From positions 518,536 through 582,535 of the forward strand of contig NZ_MVOI01000003.1 in the NCBI RefSeq assembly GCF_002283555.1: DNA of 64,000 nucleotides, read 5' to 3'. The DNA comes from Rubrivirga sp. SAORIC476. Its GTDB lineage: Bacteria > Bacteroidota > Rhodothermia > Rhodothermales > Rubricoccaceae. This document shows positions 36,301-45,423 of this stretch, in pieces (within the stretch, counting starts at the first letter, position 1; each line of letters starts with the position of its first letter). A program made the translations under genes and the position numbers. The notes under the pieces are model-generated. The model searched no databases. It was not told where the DNA came from and saw only the letters and a list, made by a program, of their open reading frames with translations.

Positions 36301-39300
36301 ATCTCCTGCGCCGCGAGCGCCTCCTCGCCCGTCATGCCGAGGTGGCTCAGCTCGACCAGCCCGTAGGTGGACGCCAGTTCGAAGGCGCGCTGTGCGGCGT
36401 CCGGGTGGTCGTAGCGCTCGGCCAGCCGCTCGGCCTCCTCGCGGGAGTCGGCCACGGCGAGCGAGAACACGACCTGCACGCTCTCCTTCGGGCGCAACTC
36501 CACGACGCGACGGAGCGAGACGATGGGGTCCAGGACAGCCCCGGCGGTGCGCGAGAGGCGAGCGCCGGGGTCGAGCGCCGCGGGCGCGTCGAGCGTCCGC
36601 CCCCGGCCGACGAAGCGCATCCGGTCGGTCTCGTACTGGAGCTGCGTGCGGGGGGAGCGGACGGCCCGTGCCAGGCCCTTGTCGGCCACGGCATGGACGA
36701 GCCATCGGCGCACGTCGTCTTCCGCGCGCGGCCGGCGCGTCGCCAGGAGCGCGTTGTTCTTGGAGAGGTACTCGGTCTCGACGAACAGCTTCGAGAAGGC
36801 CGGGTGGCCGAGGTCCGCCGCGGCCGACTGGAGGACGACCTCGGCGTAGCTCGTCAGCTCGATGGTGCGCGGACGGTCGGCGTAGTTGGTCAGCGTCACG
36901 CGGCGGACCTCGACGTTGTCCTCCGGCGACACGACCGTCTCGGTGAACGTCTCGATCCAGTCGTCCACGCGGGCCGTCTCGACCTTGTTGAGGTGGACCC
37001 ACACGTCGTAGCGGTCCGGCGGCTGCGCCGAGGTGACCGGCTGCTCGGCGCTCGACCAGACGCGCCCGGACTCCACGTCGCGGACGTAGATGAACAGGCC
37101 GTCGGCGTCGCGGGTGCGGTCGCCATGCCAGCGGGTCAGCGCGACGCCGTCGAGGCGGGAGTAGCCGGTGCCGGAGGTCGTGAGCAGCGTCGAGTACCGG
37201 CCGTTGGAGAGGAGCGCGCCGTGCGGCATCACGTCGGCGGTGCTGTCGCGGCCGAAATGCTCCACGCGCGCCTCGACCGGCGTGATCTCGACCGCGTCCA
37301 CCTCGGCGTCGTCGAGCGGGTGCGGGTCGATCTTCTCGACCACCGTCGGCACGCGCTCCTGGAGCAGGATCTCGACCGAGCGGACGAGCGGGTCGCGGTG
37401 GAAGCGCGCCTGGAAGCGCCCGCCGTCCAGCACGTGGGCCAGCGCGAGCAGCCCCATCCCCTGGTGGTGGGCCATGTACGAGTTGACGAGCGAGAACGAC
37501 GCCCCCTCCTCCGCAGCCGCCACCCGCCCCGGCGTGTAGTCGATGGCCTCCATGTAGCCGAAGCGCCCGAAGGCGCCCGTCGCGTCCAGCTTCGTCAGGT
37601 TGGACAGGGCGCGCTCGGGGCGGATCAGCAGCGCGAGCAGCGTCGAGTACGGCGACACCACGTAGTCCTCCCCCAGCCCGCGCTTCAGGCCCAGGTAGGG
37701 CACGCCGAAGGCGCGGTACTGGTACGTCAGGTGGAGGTTGAGGAGCGAGTAGCCGCTCTCCGAGATGCCCCACGGGCGGTCCTTCGCGCGCCCGTAGATG
37801 CGCTGCAGCGAGACCGCGTTGTAGCACGCGTCGTAGAGCAGCGTCCGGTCGTAGAGGCGCGTGTAGAGGACCGGCATGAGGTACTCGAACATGGTCCCGC
37901 TCCACGAGAGGAGCGCCCGGCGAGCCCGCGTGACGCGCGTCGGGCGCGAGAGGTGGAACCAGTGCTCGGGCGGCACCTCGCCCTTGGCGATGGCGAGCAG
38001 CGAGGTCAGCCGCGCCTCGGACGCGAGCAGGTCGTAGGTGAACGGGTCCTGCCGCGCCATGCCCGCGTCGTAGCCGATGCGAAAGAGGTCGCGCTCGGGG
38101 TCATAGAGCGGCCGGAAGTCCATGTCGCGCACCAGCTGGTCGGCGCGTGCGGCGAGGCCAGCAGCGTGGTCGATGAGCCATCCGACGGTGGCCTGGGCCT
38201 CGGCGAGCGCCGCCCGCGCTTCGGCGCCGAGGTCGTCGTCCAGCGCCGTCGCCAGCCGGCCGGCGAGGGCGCCGAGCGAGGTGCACGCGTCCAGGTCGGC
38301 GGCGACACCGGGCGTCAGCGCGACGCCGTCGCGTAGCCACGGGGCGACCGCCTCCACCTCGGCGACGTAGAGCGCCGCCTGGGCCACGAACTCGGCCGCC
38401 GGGTCTCGCACCGCCTGCGGCTCCTCGGCGACGGCGTCGGCGAGCGCCTGCCCGGCGGCGAGCAGGCGGGTGACGCGGGCGTGCCACGCCGCGATGCCGC
38501 GGGGCGCCCGCTCGGACAGGACCTGGGCGACCGTGTCGCGGGCGTCGCGCGCCGGGCCGGTCGCGAACTCGGGCACCTCGGCGAGCGTGTCGCGGAACCC
38601 ATCCAGCACCCGCAGTCCAGGCCACGGCGCGTCGGCGGTTTCGAGAAGCCCCTGCTTGAGCGTCACCAGCGCCCCCGCGAGGTTACCGGAGTCGACCGTG
38701 GACACGTAGCGCGGCGCCATCACGGCGCCCGTCTCGGTGCTGTACCAGTTGTAGAGGTGCCCCTGGTAGCGCTCCAGGCTCTCGACCGAGTCCAGCATCG
38801 TGCCGAGGCGGACCAGCTCGTCGCCGCGCGGGATGTAGCCGAGGTCGCGCGCCGCCTGGACGGCGTTGAGCGCCAGGCCGATGTTGGTCGGCGACGTGCG
38901 GCGGGCGAGGCCCTGCGCGGGCTGCACCTGGAGGTTGTCCGGCGGCAGCCAGCGGTCGCGTTCGGTGAGGATGGTGTCGAAGAAGCGCCACGTCCGCCGG
39001 GCGACCGTCCGCAGGCGGATGCGGTCGTTCGTCGTCAGCGTGTACTCGTCCCGGTCGATGTCGCGGCTGACGTACCGCGCCACCCAGGGCGCCGCGATCC
39101 AGGCCGCCGCGAAGGGCAGCGCGGTGAACCACGCGATGGGCTCGGTGAGCGTCACCGACGCCAGCACGACCGCGCCCCACGCCACCGACGCCCACATCGA
39201 GTGCGGCACGTCTCGGGTCGACTCCTCGGCCTGCTGGGCGGTCGTCCACTCCAAGAGGTTCTTCTTCGACACCGCCGTCCGCCAGAGCGTCCGCCCGATG

Positions 39301-42002
39301 GCATCCAGCATGACCACCGACTGGTGGGCCAGGAAGACGACCGACAGGCCGATCTGGCGGGCGTGCATCTGGACGTCCGCCCAGACCACGCGGAGCCAGC
39401 TCGACGTGACCGTGTCGGGCGGCTGAAACAGGAAGCCGTGCGCGGCGGGCGCGTAGATCGGGAACGCGAGCACGAACAGCGCAATCAGCGTCCACACGAA
39501 CGGCGAGCCGGGCAGGACCGTCCACGCGAGCAGCAGGAAGACGAGCAGCGCGGGCGGCGTCAGGCTCCGGCGGAGGTTGTCGAACAGCTTCCAGCGGCCG
39601 ACGACCGAGAGCGGGTTCTTCCGCTTCGTGCCCGCGGCGTCGCGGACGCGCGGCATCAGCCACGGCAGCAGCTGCCAGTCGCCGCGCACCCAGCGGTGCT
39701 GGCGGAGCGCGAACGAGGCGTAGCGCGACGGAAAGTCGTCGAACACTTCCACACCGGTCGCGAGCGCCGCGCGGGCGTGGTTGCCTTCCAGGAGGTCGTG
39801 CGAGAGCACCGTGTTCTCGGGCAGCGCCCCGTCCAGCGTGTGGCGGAACGCGTCCACGTCGTAGAGCCCCTTGCCGGTGTAGATGCCCTCGCCGAAAAGG
39901 TCCATGTACGCGTCCGACACGGCCGTCGTGTACGGGTCGACGCCCGGCCGGCCGGCGTAGATGCGGGCGAAGAGCGTCGTGCGGCCGCTCTCGGGCGAGA
40001 TCGAGACGCGCGGCTGGAGGACGCCGTAGCCGCGGGTCACCCGGCCCCGGTCGGCCGAGTAGCGGGGTCGGTTGAGCGGGTGCGCGGCCGTCGCCACGAG
40101 CGCCCGCGCACCGTCGGGCGTCGTCCGCGTGTCGGCGTCGAGGGTCAGGACGTAGCGGATGGCATCGCCCTCGGTGGCGGCCCGGAGGTCGCCCTCGATG
40201 TCCGTGTAGCTGGTCTGCGCGTCGGGGTCGCGGAGGAGTTCGTTGAACTCCTCCAGCTTGCCGCGCTTGCGCTCCCAGCCCATCCAGACGCCCTGGGCTT
40301 CGTTCCACAGGCGCTCGCGGTGGAGCAGGAAGAAGCGGTCGCCGCCGGGCGCTCCGTCCCCCTGCGCCCGGGCGGCGCGAGATCGTTCGTTGAGCGTACG
40401 GATGGCCTGGCGCGCGGCGTCGAGCGTGGCCTCGTCGCCGGGCACCTCCTTCGCCTCGGCGTCGGCCCAGTCGGTCAGGAGCGCGTAGCGCAGCGCGGCG
40501 TCGGGGTTGGCGAGCGCGTGGACCTCCAGCCGCTCGACCATCTCCCGGCTGTGCGCGGGCGACGTGATGAGCGTCGGCACGACGACGAACGTCTGGTGCT
40601 CGGCGGGCACGCCGTCCTCGAAGGCGAGGCGAGGCAGCTGGCGCGGCGGCAGGAAGCGGACCACGTTCCAGTTGACGAACGTGACGGCGAAGTCGAGCAG
40701 CGGCAGAAATGCCGCCGCGACGGTCAGCGCGAGCCAGTTGGCGGTCGCCCCGCCCGCGTCGGCCACGAGGACGGCCGCGAGCAGCCCGAGGCCGGTGACC
40801 GCGGCGATGCTGCCCAGGTACACGGCGGTCGGGTGCCGCTCGGCAGTCCAGTAGAGGCGGCGCGACAGCTTCGGCCGGTACCCCGCCGCCTTGCCGAGCG
40901 TGCGGACGCCCGGCCCGAGGAGCCAGTAGCCGACGTGGTCGGCCGCAGCGTCGGCGTCGTCCTGGGTGGCCGCCTGACGGGCCAGCGCCAGCGCGCGCTC
41001 GGCGACGCCGAACTCGGTCTCGGGCGAGCGTCGCGCGATCCGCTCGGTCACGTGTCGGTACGCGTCGCGCGTCCCCTCGCTCATCGCGGCGTACACCCCT
41101 GCGGGGTCCTCCCGGAGGGTGTGCTCGACCGCCGAGAGGTCCTCGACGATGTCCACCCAGTCGGTGTCGGCGGCTGCGCGGAGGGCGAGGACTGCGTTGG
41201 CGATGGAGCCGCGCCACTGCGTCTCGCGCTGCGTCTCGATGCGCTCGACATCGTCCAGGGTGAGGCGACGCGCCCGGAGGCGGTGCTCCAGCCACTCCAT
41301 CGCCGTGCCCCGGCCGCCGGCCGCCGGGAGGGCCGCCGCGAAGGTCATCGCGAACGGACCGGAGAGGGGCGCCTGCTCGCGCGCGATGGCCGCCAGGTCG
41401 GCGCTGACCTCGGCCGGGTCGTCGTGGGCGGCCAGCGTCTCCGCCCAGGTTGCGGCGGACAGCCGGTCGGCCCGCGCCTCGCGGAGGGGACGCGCGAGCG
41501 CGGCCACACGCTGCGCGAGCACGACCCGCAGGAGGAGCGGCAGCGCCCACAGCTCGGCCAGCGTCAGCAACTCGACCTCCTGGTACCCGGCCACGAACCC
41601 ACGCAGGTGCTCGACGCTGAGGTCGTTGTCGGTCAGGTCGGCCAGGTTCTCGACCAGCTCGTAGGCGCGTGGCAGACCCTGGTAGGGCCCCGCGGTGAGC
41701 TTCGGGAGGACGCGGTAGTAGGCGCGCGGCATCGCTGCCTCGGCCTCCCGCGCCTGGTCGCGGACGATGTGGTAGTTGTCGAGGAGCCACTCGGCGGCGG
41801 GCGTCAGCGTCTCGCCGGCCCGGCCCGCCTCGGCGAGGTCACGGTAGGCCGCCGTCAGGTCGCCCAGCGCGTCGCGGACCAGCGGACGCAGCGGGCGCCC
41901 CCGCGACGGCTCCGTCTCGACGGCCTGGGTCCGGGCGAGTCGGCGAGCGTGCTCCGCGAGGTGGGTCGGCTTGAAGAGGCTCTCGACGGACGATCCGGGC
42001 AC
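33267..42002 (-). CDS. ndvB: Cyclic beta-1,2-glucan synthase (NdvB/ChvB family)
   Basis: A 2911-residue inner-membrane enzyme, full-length for the family; GTG start, with an N-terminal LFKPTHLAEHARRLA block like that of homologues. Order: helical N-terminus with membrane helices near 400-450; GT84 glycosyltransferase (about 480-830; DxD-type LDADTRT near 617, RQHRWVRGDW near 770); more helices to about 1010; a glucoamylase-like/GH144-like segment (about 1060-1560; YNWYSTE near 1086); and two GT36/GH94 phosphorylase-like halves with the catalytic-site GSGDWNDGMN near 2586. It initiates, elongates, sizes and cyclises beta-1,2-glucan from UDP-glucose in rhizobia. The product in this organism is inferred; a stand-alone GH144-like enzyme sits directly upstream. 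Confidence 0.94.
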   Translation of the reverse strand: MPGSSVESLFKPTHLAEHARRLARTQAVETEPSRGRPLRPLVRDALGDLTAAYRDLAEAGRAGETLTPAAEWLLDNYHIVRDQAREAEAAMPRAYYRVLPKLTAGPYQGLPRAYELVENLADLTDNDLSVEHLRGFVAGYQEVELLTLAELWALPLLLRVVLAQRVAALARPLREARADRLSAATWAETLAAHDDPAEVSADLAAIAREQAPLSGPFAMTFAAALPAAGGRGTAMEWLEHRLRARRLTLDDVERIETQRETQWRGSIANAVLALRAAADTDWVDIVEDLSAVEHTLREDPAGVYAAMSEGTRDAYRHVTERIARRSPETEFGVAERALALARQAATQDDADAAADHVGYWLLGPGVRTLGKAAGYRPKLSRRLYWTAERHPTAVYLGSIAAVTGLGLLAAVLVADAGGATANWLALTVAAAFLPLLDFAVTFVNWNVVRFLPPRQLPRLAFEDGVPAEHQTFVVVPTLITSPAHSREMVERLEVHALANPDAALRYALLTDWADAEAKEVPGDEATLDAARQAIRTLNERSRAARAQGDGAPGGDRFFLLHRERLWNEAQGVWMGWERKRGKLEEFNELLRDPDAQTSYTDIEGDLRAATEGDAIRYVLTLDADTRTTPDGARALVATAAHPLNRPRYSADRGRVTRGYGVLQPRVSISPESGRTTLFARIYAGRPGVDPYTTAVSDAYMDLFGEGIYTGKGLYDVDAFRHTLDGALPENTVLSHDLLEGNHARAALATGVEVFDDFPSRYASFALRQHRWVRGDWQLLPWLMPRVRDAAGTKRKNPLSVVGRWKLFDNLRRSLTPPALLVFLLLAWTVLPGSPFVWTLIALFVLAFPIYAPAAHGFLFQPPDTVTSSWLRVVWADVQMHARQIGLSVVFLAHQSVVMLDAIGRTLWRTAVSKKNLLEWTTAQQAEESTRDVPHSMWASVAWGAVVLASVTLTEPIAWFTALPFAAAWIAAPWVARYVSRDIDRDEYTLTTNDRIRLRTVARRTWRFFDTILTERDRWLPPDNLQVQPAQGLARRTSPTNIGLALNAVQAARDLGYIPRGDELVRLGTMLDSVESLERYQGHLYNWYSTETGAVMAPRYVSTVDSGNLAGALVTLKQGLLETADAPWPGLRVLDGFRDTLAEVPEFATGPARDARDTVAQVLSERAPRGIAAWHARVTRLLAAGQALADAVAEEPQAVRDPAAEFVAQAALYVAEVEAVAPWLRDGVALTPGVAADLDACTSLGALAGRLATALDDDLGAEARAALAEAQATVGWLIDHAAGLAARADQLVRDMDFRPLYDPERDLFRIGYDAGMARQDPFTYDLLASEARLTSLLAIAKGEVPPEHWFHLSRPTRVTRARRALLSWSGTMFEYLMPVLYTRLYDRTLLYDACYNAVSLQRIYGRAKDRPWGISESGYSLLNLHLTYQYRAFGVPYLGLKRGLGEDYVVSPYSTLLALLIRPERALSNLTKLDATGAFGRFGYMEAIDYTPGRVAAAEEGASFSLVNSYMAHHQGMGLLALAHVLDGGRFQARFHRDPLVRSVEILLQERVPTVVEKIDPHPLDDAEVDAVEITPVEARVEHFGRDSTADVMPHGALLSNGRYSTLLTTSGTGYSRLDGVALTRWHGDRTRDADGLFIYVRDVESGRVWSSAEQPVTSAQPPDRYDVWVHLNKVETARVDDWIETFTETVVSPEDNVEVRRVTLTNYADRPRTIELTSYAEVVLQSAAADLGHPAFSKLFVETEYLSKNNALLATRRPRAEDDVRRWLVHAVADKGLARAVRSPRTQLQYETDRMRFVGRGRTLDAPAALDPGARLSRTAGAVLDPIVSLRRVVELRPKESVQVVFSLAVADSREEAERLAERYDHPDAAQRAFELASTYGLVELSHLGMTGEEALAAQEIASRLLYGDPRVAAPASVRDRNTRPQSGLWAYGISGDLPILLFRLSKMEELDAVRGLLRMHAFWRRRGLEVDVVILNDHPPSYADSLQEALTQAVEGSPLRGLIGQRGGVFLRRSDGMPEEDVTLLLTAARAVFHGEVPSLLTSATVGEGDAVAEAHEVEQDDRAAQLLSDAVPATHPAADERMAAARFPSAAVTPAPESLQFENGYGGFSEDGRSYIVRQTGGEATTRTPLPWINVVANPAVGFTATESGEGYTWARNSQQNKLTPWSNDPVTDPAGEALYLRDDDADVFWTPTPRPAPAPAPIETRHGWGFTSWTTAWGGLETETTAFVPRRDPVKLVRLRITNRTEVERSLSLYRYAELVLGERREPNAPYVIVERDRDSGALLAHNPYNQTFGNRLAFVAVAGAEVDSVTARRGAFLGRNGHASAPASVVAGGPLDGSLDTDLDPCAAVRVPLALAPGETREVVFLLGQAKTVADVRTLVTRYATPEAADLALADVTAFWEETLGAVQIETPAPDLDVLVNGWLLYQNLSCRLWGRSAFYQSGGAYGFRDQLQDSLALVYTRPDLTRAQILINAANQFEEGDVLHWWHPITGAGIRTRFSDDLLWLPYAVAFTLASTGDETLLDEEAPFLTARALEPGEDEVFLTPQPSGETGSVYEHAARALDISLTAGRHGIPLMGSGDWNDGMNRVGNEGEGESVWLGFFLAHILERFIPIAEARGDRQRAERYTAYRADLVRALDADGWDGAWYRRAFYDDGTPLGSAQNDECRIDAIAQGWSILSGVAGDRTDQVLDAVDRYLVDERAGMIRLLTPPFDVTDHDPGYIKGYLPGVRENGGQYTHGVLWAVRAFAEGGRPGRALDLLRMILPVNHTRSQAAADRYKTEPFAVAADVYSVEPHVGRGGWTWYTGSAGWMWRVAVESVLGLRREADALVLTPRVPDDWDGYTLRYRTDSRGTVYVVQVVRDGPGGATSAEADGVGAPVEGGTARIPLVSDGAAHAVTVRLGGAPG

Positions 42003-42129
42003 GGGGCGTGGAGGTGGGAGGCTCCCTCAACGCCGGGCATCGCCGCGCGGTCCCGAAGCACGCGCACCGGAGCCCAGGTGGGGAGAACCGCCAGGGGCAG
42101 GGCAGCGGCGGAGCACGGCGCTGCTCGCC

Positions 42130-43443
42130 TCACTCCAGCCAGCCCCCCTCGAAGCCGCATCGGCGGAGACCGTCCACCAGCGGAGCGCACGTCCGCATGA
42201 GGTCCCAGATCTGGCCCGAGCGGTGGTTCTCGATGGCGAGCACGATGGGACCCTGGTTGAGCGCGTAGTGATGATCCGACACCCACCCGAGGTCCTCGTC
42301 GCCATTCGGGAAGGAGGGGTTGTAGGACGCCTCGAAGCCGAACCGGTCCTCACGGCTGGCGTGCGACACGGCGAGGCCCGCGAGGCACTCCAGCACGGCG
42401 TCGGGGGCGAACGGCAGGCTGGCGAGAGCGGCCCAGGGCGCCAGCGTCCCGTCGTCCGGACCGAACGGGACGCCGCGGGCGCGGTAGCCCCAGAACCGCT
42501 GCGTCTCCCTATCGAGGGTGCGGACGGCCGGACCGGGGCCGTCGCTCGCCGTGAGGCCCCACGCGGTCGGGCCGTAGCCCACGAAGCCGCGCGGGTTGCG
42601 GACGGCGTACTCGCGCTGGATGAGCGTCGCCCGACGGCTGTTCTCGAAGTAGTCCGTCGGCGCCCCGAGGCGGGCGGACTGGGCGCGCATCGCGGCGTCC
42701 TGGATGCCCCGAAAGTCGATCCACAGGTGCGAGAACTGGTGGATGAACAGCGGCCCGGCGTACAGCACGTCGTGACCGTAGATCCGCTTCCACTTGTAGG
42801 TGCGCGTCGTCGCCTCGAAGGCGGACGCCGGGATCGGGTGCGTCGGCGAGCCGACTGCGAGGGCGTACAGGATCAGCGCCTCCGTGTAGCCTTCCCAGCG
42901 GTAGCGGAGGAAGCCGCGCTCGGGGGTCCACCCCATCGTGACCGTCTCTCCTTCGTCCATCGCCCACTCCCAGTCGACGGCGTGGTAGAGGGCGTCGGCG
43001 CCGTCGCGGATCTCCGCCTCGTGTGCGTCGTCGGGGTCGTCGAAGAAGGCGGCGGCGCAGAGGAGGCCCGCGACCAGGAGCGCCGTGTCGATGGTCGAGA
43101 GCTCGCTCGTCCAGGCGCGGCGGCCATCCACCATGTCGAGGAAGTGGTAGAAGAAGCCCCGGTGCCCGACGCCGTCTTTCGCGCCGTCCTGGGGCGCGTC
43201 GCGGAAGAAGCGGACCGCAGCAAGCGCGATCTCGCGGGCGGCCTCGCGGGACACCCATCCTCGCGACACGGCGATGGGCAGCGCCGAGAGGCCGAAGCCG
43301 ACCGCCGCGATCGACGCGGGGCTGTCGGGCATGGTGCTGTCCACGACGAGCCCGTTCGCCCAGTTCGTCTTGCGCGCGAAGTAGGCGAACGAGGCGCGGT
43401 GGACGGCGTCGAGCAGGTCGTCGGAGGCGGTGGGGTCGGGCAT
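42130..43443 (-). CDS. GH144-like glucoamylase-family protein, probable endo-beta-1,2-glucanase
   Basis: A 437-residue (alpha/alpha)6-type protein of the glycoamylase-like family (PF10091/GH144). Conserved stretches include FRDAPQDG, HRGFFYHFLDMVDGRR, ELSTIDTALLVAGLL, WKRIYGHDVLYAGPLFIHQFSHLWIDFRG and the C-terminal LGWVSDHHYALNQGPIVLAIENHRSG. GH144 enzymes cut beta-1,2-glucan. There is no signal peptide from the ATG at 43443, so it appears cytoplasmic. It is transcribed just ahead of ndvB (127-nt gap), consistent with processing or turnover of the glucan made there. It is divergent from the old yellow enzyme. Confidence 0.88.
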   Translation of the reverse strand: MPDPTASDDLLDAVHRASFAYFARKTNWANGLVVDSTMPDSPASIAAVGFGLSALPIAVSRGWVSREAAREIALAAVRFFRDAPQDGAKDGVGHRGFFYHFLDMVDGRRAWTSELSTIDTALLVAGLLCAAAFFDDPDDAHEAEIRDGADALYHAVDWEWAMDEGETVTMGWTPERGFLRYRWEGYTEALILYALAVGSPTHPIPASAFEATTRTYKWKRIYGHDVLYAGPLFIHQFSHLWIDFRGIQDAAMRAQSARLGAPTDYFENSRRATLIQREYAVRNPRGFVGYGPTAWGLTASDGPGPAVRTLDRETQRFWGYRARGVPFGPDDGTLAPWAALASLPFAPDAVLECLAGLAVSHASREDRFGFEASYNPSFPNGDEDLGWVSDHHYALNQGPIVLAIENHRSGQIWDLMRTCAPLVDGLRRCGFEGGWLE

Positions 43444-43526
43444 GGCCGGAGACGGTCGGCGCGGAGGAACGGCGCGCTGCGCGACGGGGTCCGCGGGTCC
43501 GGAACCAGGGTGGCGGCATCGCGTTA

Positions 43527-43542
43527 CTTGTTGCAACAGATA
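43527..43542 (+). promoter_or_regulatory. Shared palindrome-centred element upstream of the old yellow enzyme
   Basis: CTTGTTGCAACAGATA with the perfect palindrome TGTTGCAACA at 43529-43538, ending 10 nt before the start codon. The identical 16-mer, in the same orientation to its gene, lies upstream of yceI (13125-13140). So close to the ATG it could act as operator. Confidence 0.55.
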
Positions 43543-43552
43543 CCCCTCTCCC

Positions 43553-44668
43553 ATGGCTCTCCTCTCCCCGTTCGCCCTCGGCCCGCTGGCCCTCCCCAAC
43601 CGCATGGTGCTGGCGCCGCTGACGCGCAGCCGCCACGTGGACCAGATCCCGACGGACCTCGCGCCGACCTACTACGCCCAGCGTGCCTCGGCGGGCCTCC
43701 TCATCGCCGAGGCGACGCAGGTGATGCCGCGCGGCCAGGGCTACCCGCAGACGCCCGGCATCTACACCGACGCGCAGGTGGCGGCGTGGCGGCGCGTCAC
43801 CGACCTCGTCCACGCCGTCGGCGGGCGGATCGCGCTCCAGCTGTGGCACGTCGGCCGCGTGTCGCACTCGGCGTACCACGACGGGAAGCCGCCCGTGGCC
43901 CCCTCGGCGATCCCCGCGACCGGCAAGGCGATGACGCCCGACTTCCAGTTCGTCGACTTCGAGACGCCGCACGCGCTCACGGCCGACGAGATCGCCGAGA
44001 CCGTCGAGGCCTACCGCCTCGGCGCGCGCAAGGCCAAGGAGGCCGGGTTCGACGCAGTCGAGATCCACGCGGCCAACGGCTACCTGATCGAGCAATTCCT
44101 GTCGTCGGGCTCCAACCAGCGGACGGACGGCTACGGCGGCTCGGTCGACAACCGGCTCCGCTTCCTCCGCGAGGTCACCGAGGCGGTGCTCTCCGAGTGG
44201 GACGCCGACCGCGTCGGCGCGCGCCTCTCGTTCGGCGCCGGGATCAACGGCGTCGTGGACGAGGACCCGCAGACCACGTTCGCGGCGGTCGCCGAGACGC
44301 TCTCGAAGGCCGGGCTGGTCTACCTCCACGGCATCCGCTCCAACGACCGGATGGGCGCGGCGGCCTCCTTCGACCCGATCCAGCTCATGCGCGACCACTT
44401 CGACGGCGCGGTGATCGCCAACGGCGGCTACGGCCGCGAGGACGGCGACGCGGTCATCGAGGCGGGCACGGCGGACCTCGTGGCCTACGGCCGCCCGTTC
44501 CTCGCCAATCCGGACCTGCCGATCCGCTACGCCGCTCAGGCTGCCGGCCTCGGCGCGCCGCTCAACGAACCCGACTCGGACACGTTCTACGGGGGCGGCG
44601 CCCACGGCTACACCGACTATCCGGTCTGGGACGGACAGGAGGCGAACGTGCCCGCGGAGGAGGCGTAA
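43553..44668 (+). CDS. Old yellow enzyme family alkene reductase (NemA-like)
   Basis: A 371-residue FMN-dependent ene-reductase. It begins MALLSPFALGPLALPNRMVLAPLTRSR, the usual barrel start. The substrate-binding pair His172/Asn175 and proton-donor Tyr177 lie in EIHAANGYL, followed by SNQRTDGYGGSVDNR, and FMN-phosphate strands ANGGYG and VAYGRPFLANPDLP near the C-terminus. Such enzymes reduce quinones, enones, maleimides and nitro compounds with NADPH, often as electrophile-stress defence. No Shine-Dalgarno is present. Confidence 0.95.
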   Translation: MALLSPFALGPLALPNRMVLAPLTRSRHVDQIPTDLAPTYYAQRASAGLLIAEATQVMPRGQGYPQTPGIYTDAQVAAWRRVTDLVHAVGGRIALQLWHVGRVSHSAYHDGKPPVAPSAIPATGKAMTPDFQFVDFETPHALTADEIAETVEAYRLGARKAKEAGFDAVEIHAANGYLIEQFLSSGSNQRTDGYGGSVDNRLRFLREVTEAVLSEWDADRVGARLSFGAGINGVVDEDPQTTFAAVAETLSKAGLVYLHGIRSNDRMGAAASFDPIQLMRDHFDGAVIANGGYGREDGDAVIEAGTADLVAYGRPFLANPDLPIRYAAQAAGLGAPLNEPDSDTFYGGGAHGYTDYPVWDGQEANVPAEEA

Positions 44669-44716
44669 CCCCCTGGTCCCTGCCCGTGTCGGGCGGAGGC
44701 CGCTTCCCTGCTCGCC

Positions 44717-45394
44717 ATGCGTCTGCTCTGCCTCGCCCTGCTCGTCGCCCTCGGCGCCTGCGCCCCTGACCCGGAGTCGCCCGCTGCCGAGACGGCTCCG
44801 CGGGCGGACGGCCCGACCGAGCAGGCGGTCGCCATCGACGCCGAGGTCGCCGCCAACCGCGCCCTCGGCGTCGGCGACCGCGCGCCCGACTTCGCGCTCC
44901 CGGACGCGACCGGCGAGACGGTCCGCCTGAGCGACCTGCTGCTGGACGGGCCCGTCGTGGTGACGTTCTACCGGGGCGCGTGGTGCCCTTACTGCAACAC
45001 CCAGCTCCGCGACTACCAGCAGGCGCTGGGCTCGTTCGAGGCGACCGGGGCCCGCCTCGTCGCCATCTCCCCGCAGGCGCCGGACAGCTCGATGTCGATG
45101 GCCGAGCGCAACGCCCTCGCCTACTCGGTCCTCTCTGACACCGGCGGGCAGGTTTCTCAGCAGTACGGCCTCGTCTTCCGGGTCGATGCCGAGACGCGGG
45201 CCCGGTACGAGGCGGTCGGCATCGACCTCGCGCGCTACAATGGCGGCGACACCGATGCCGCGTGGGCGCTCCCCGTCCCGGCGACCTACGTCATCGACCC
45301 GTCTGGCATCATCCGCGCCGCCTTCGTCGAGGCCGACTACACGCAGCGGGCGTCGCCCCGCCAGGTCCTGGAAGCGCTGCAAGAGGTGGTATAG
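44717..45394 (+). CDS. Peroxiredoxin-like (AhpC/TSA) lipoprotein
   Basis: A 225-residue lipoprotein (LGAC, Cys15) with a thioredoxin-fold AhpC/TSA domain (about 50-220): DRAPDFALPDATG, then the active site YRGAWCPYCNTQLRDYQ with Cys90 and Cys93. The CxxC arrangement and Trp before it resemble peroxiredoxin-like family 2 proteins. It would act as a periplasmic or surface thiol peroxidase/reductase. It follows the old yellow enzyme by 48 nt on the same strand, so both may be one oxidative/electrophile-stress unit. Confidence 0.88.
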   Translation: MRLLCLALLVALGACAPDPESPAAETAPRADGPTEQAVAIDAEVAANRALGVGDRAPDFALPDATGETVRLSDLLLDGPVVVTFYRGAWCPYCNTQLRDYQQALGSFEATGARLVAISPQAPDSSMSMAERNALAYSVLSDTGGQVSQQYGLVFRVDAETRARYEAVGIDLARYNGGDTDAAWALPVPATYVIDPSGIIRAAFVEADYTQRASPRQVLEALQEVV

Positions 45395-45423
45395 CGGGGT
45401 CGGCGGTCCGAGGCCAGTAAGCC

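Noticed and set aside
34822-42200. Several >700-codon frames on both strands within ndvB
   Set aside because: Shifted or antisense frames of the cyclic glucan synthase, all Arg/Pro/Ala-rich without domains.
42509-45382. A 957-codon minus-strand frame across the GH144, ene-reductase and peroxiredoxin genes
   Set aside because: Overlaps three well-supported genes in other frames or strands and shows no family.
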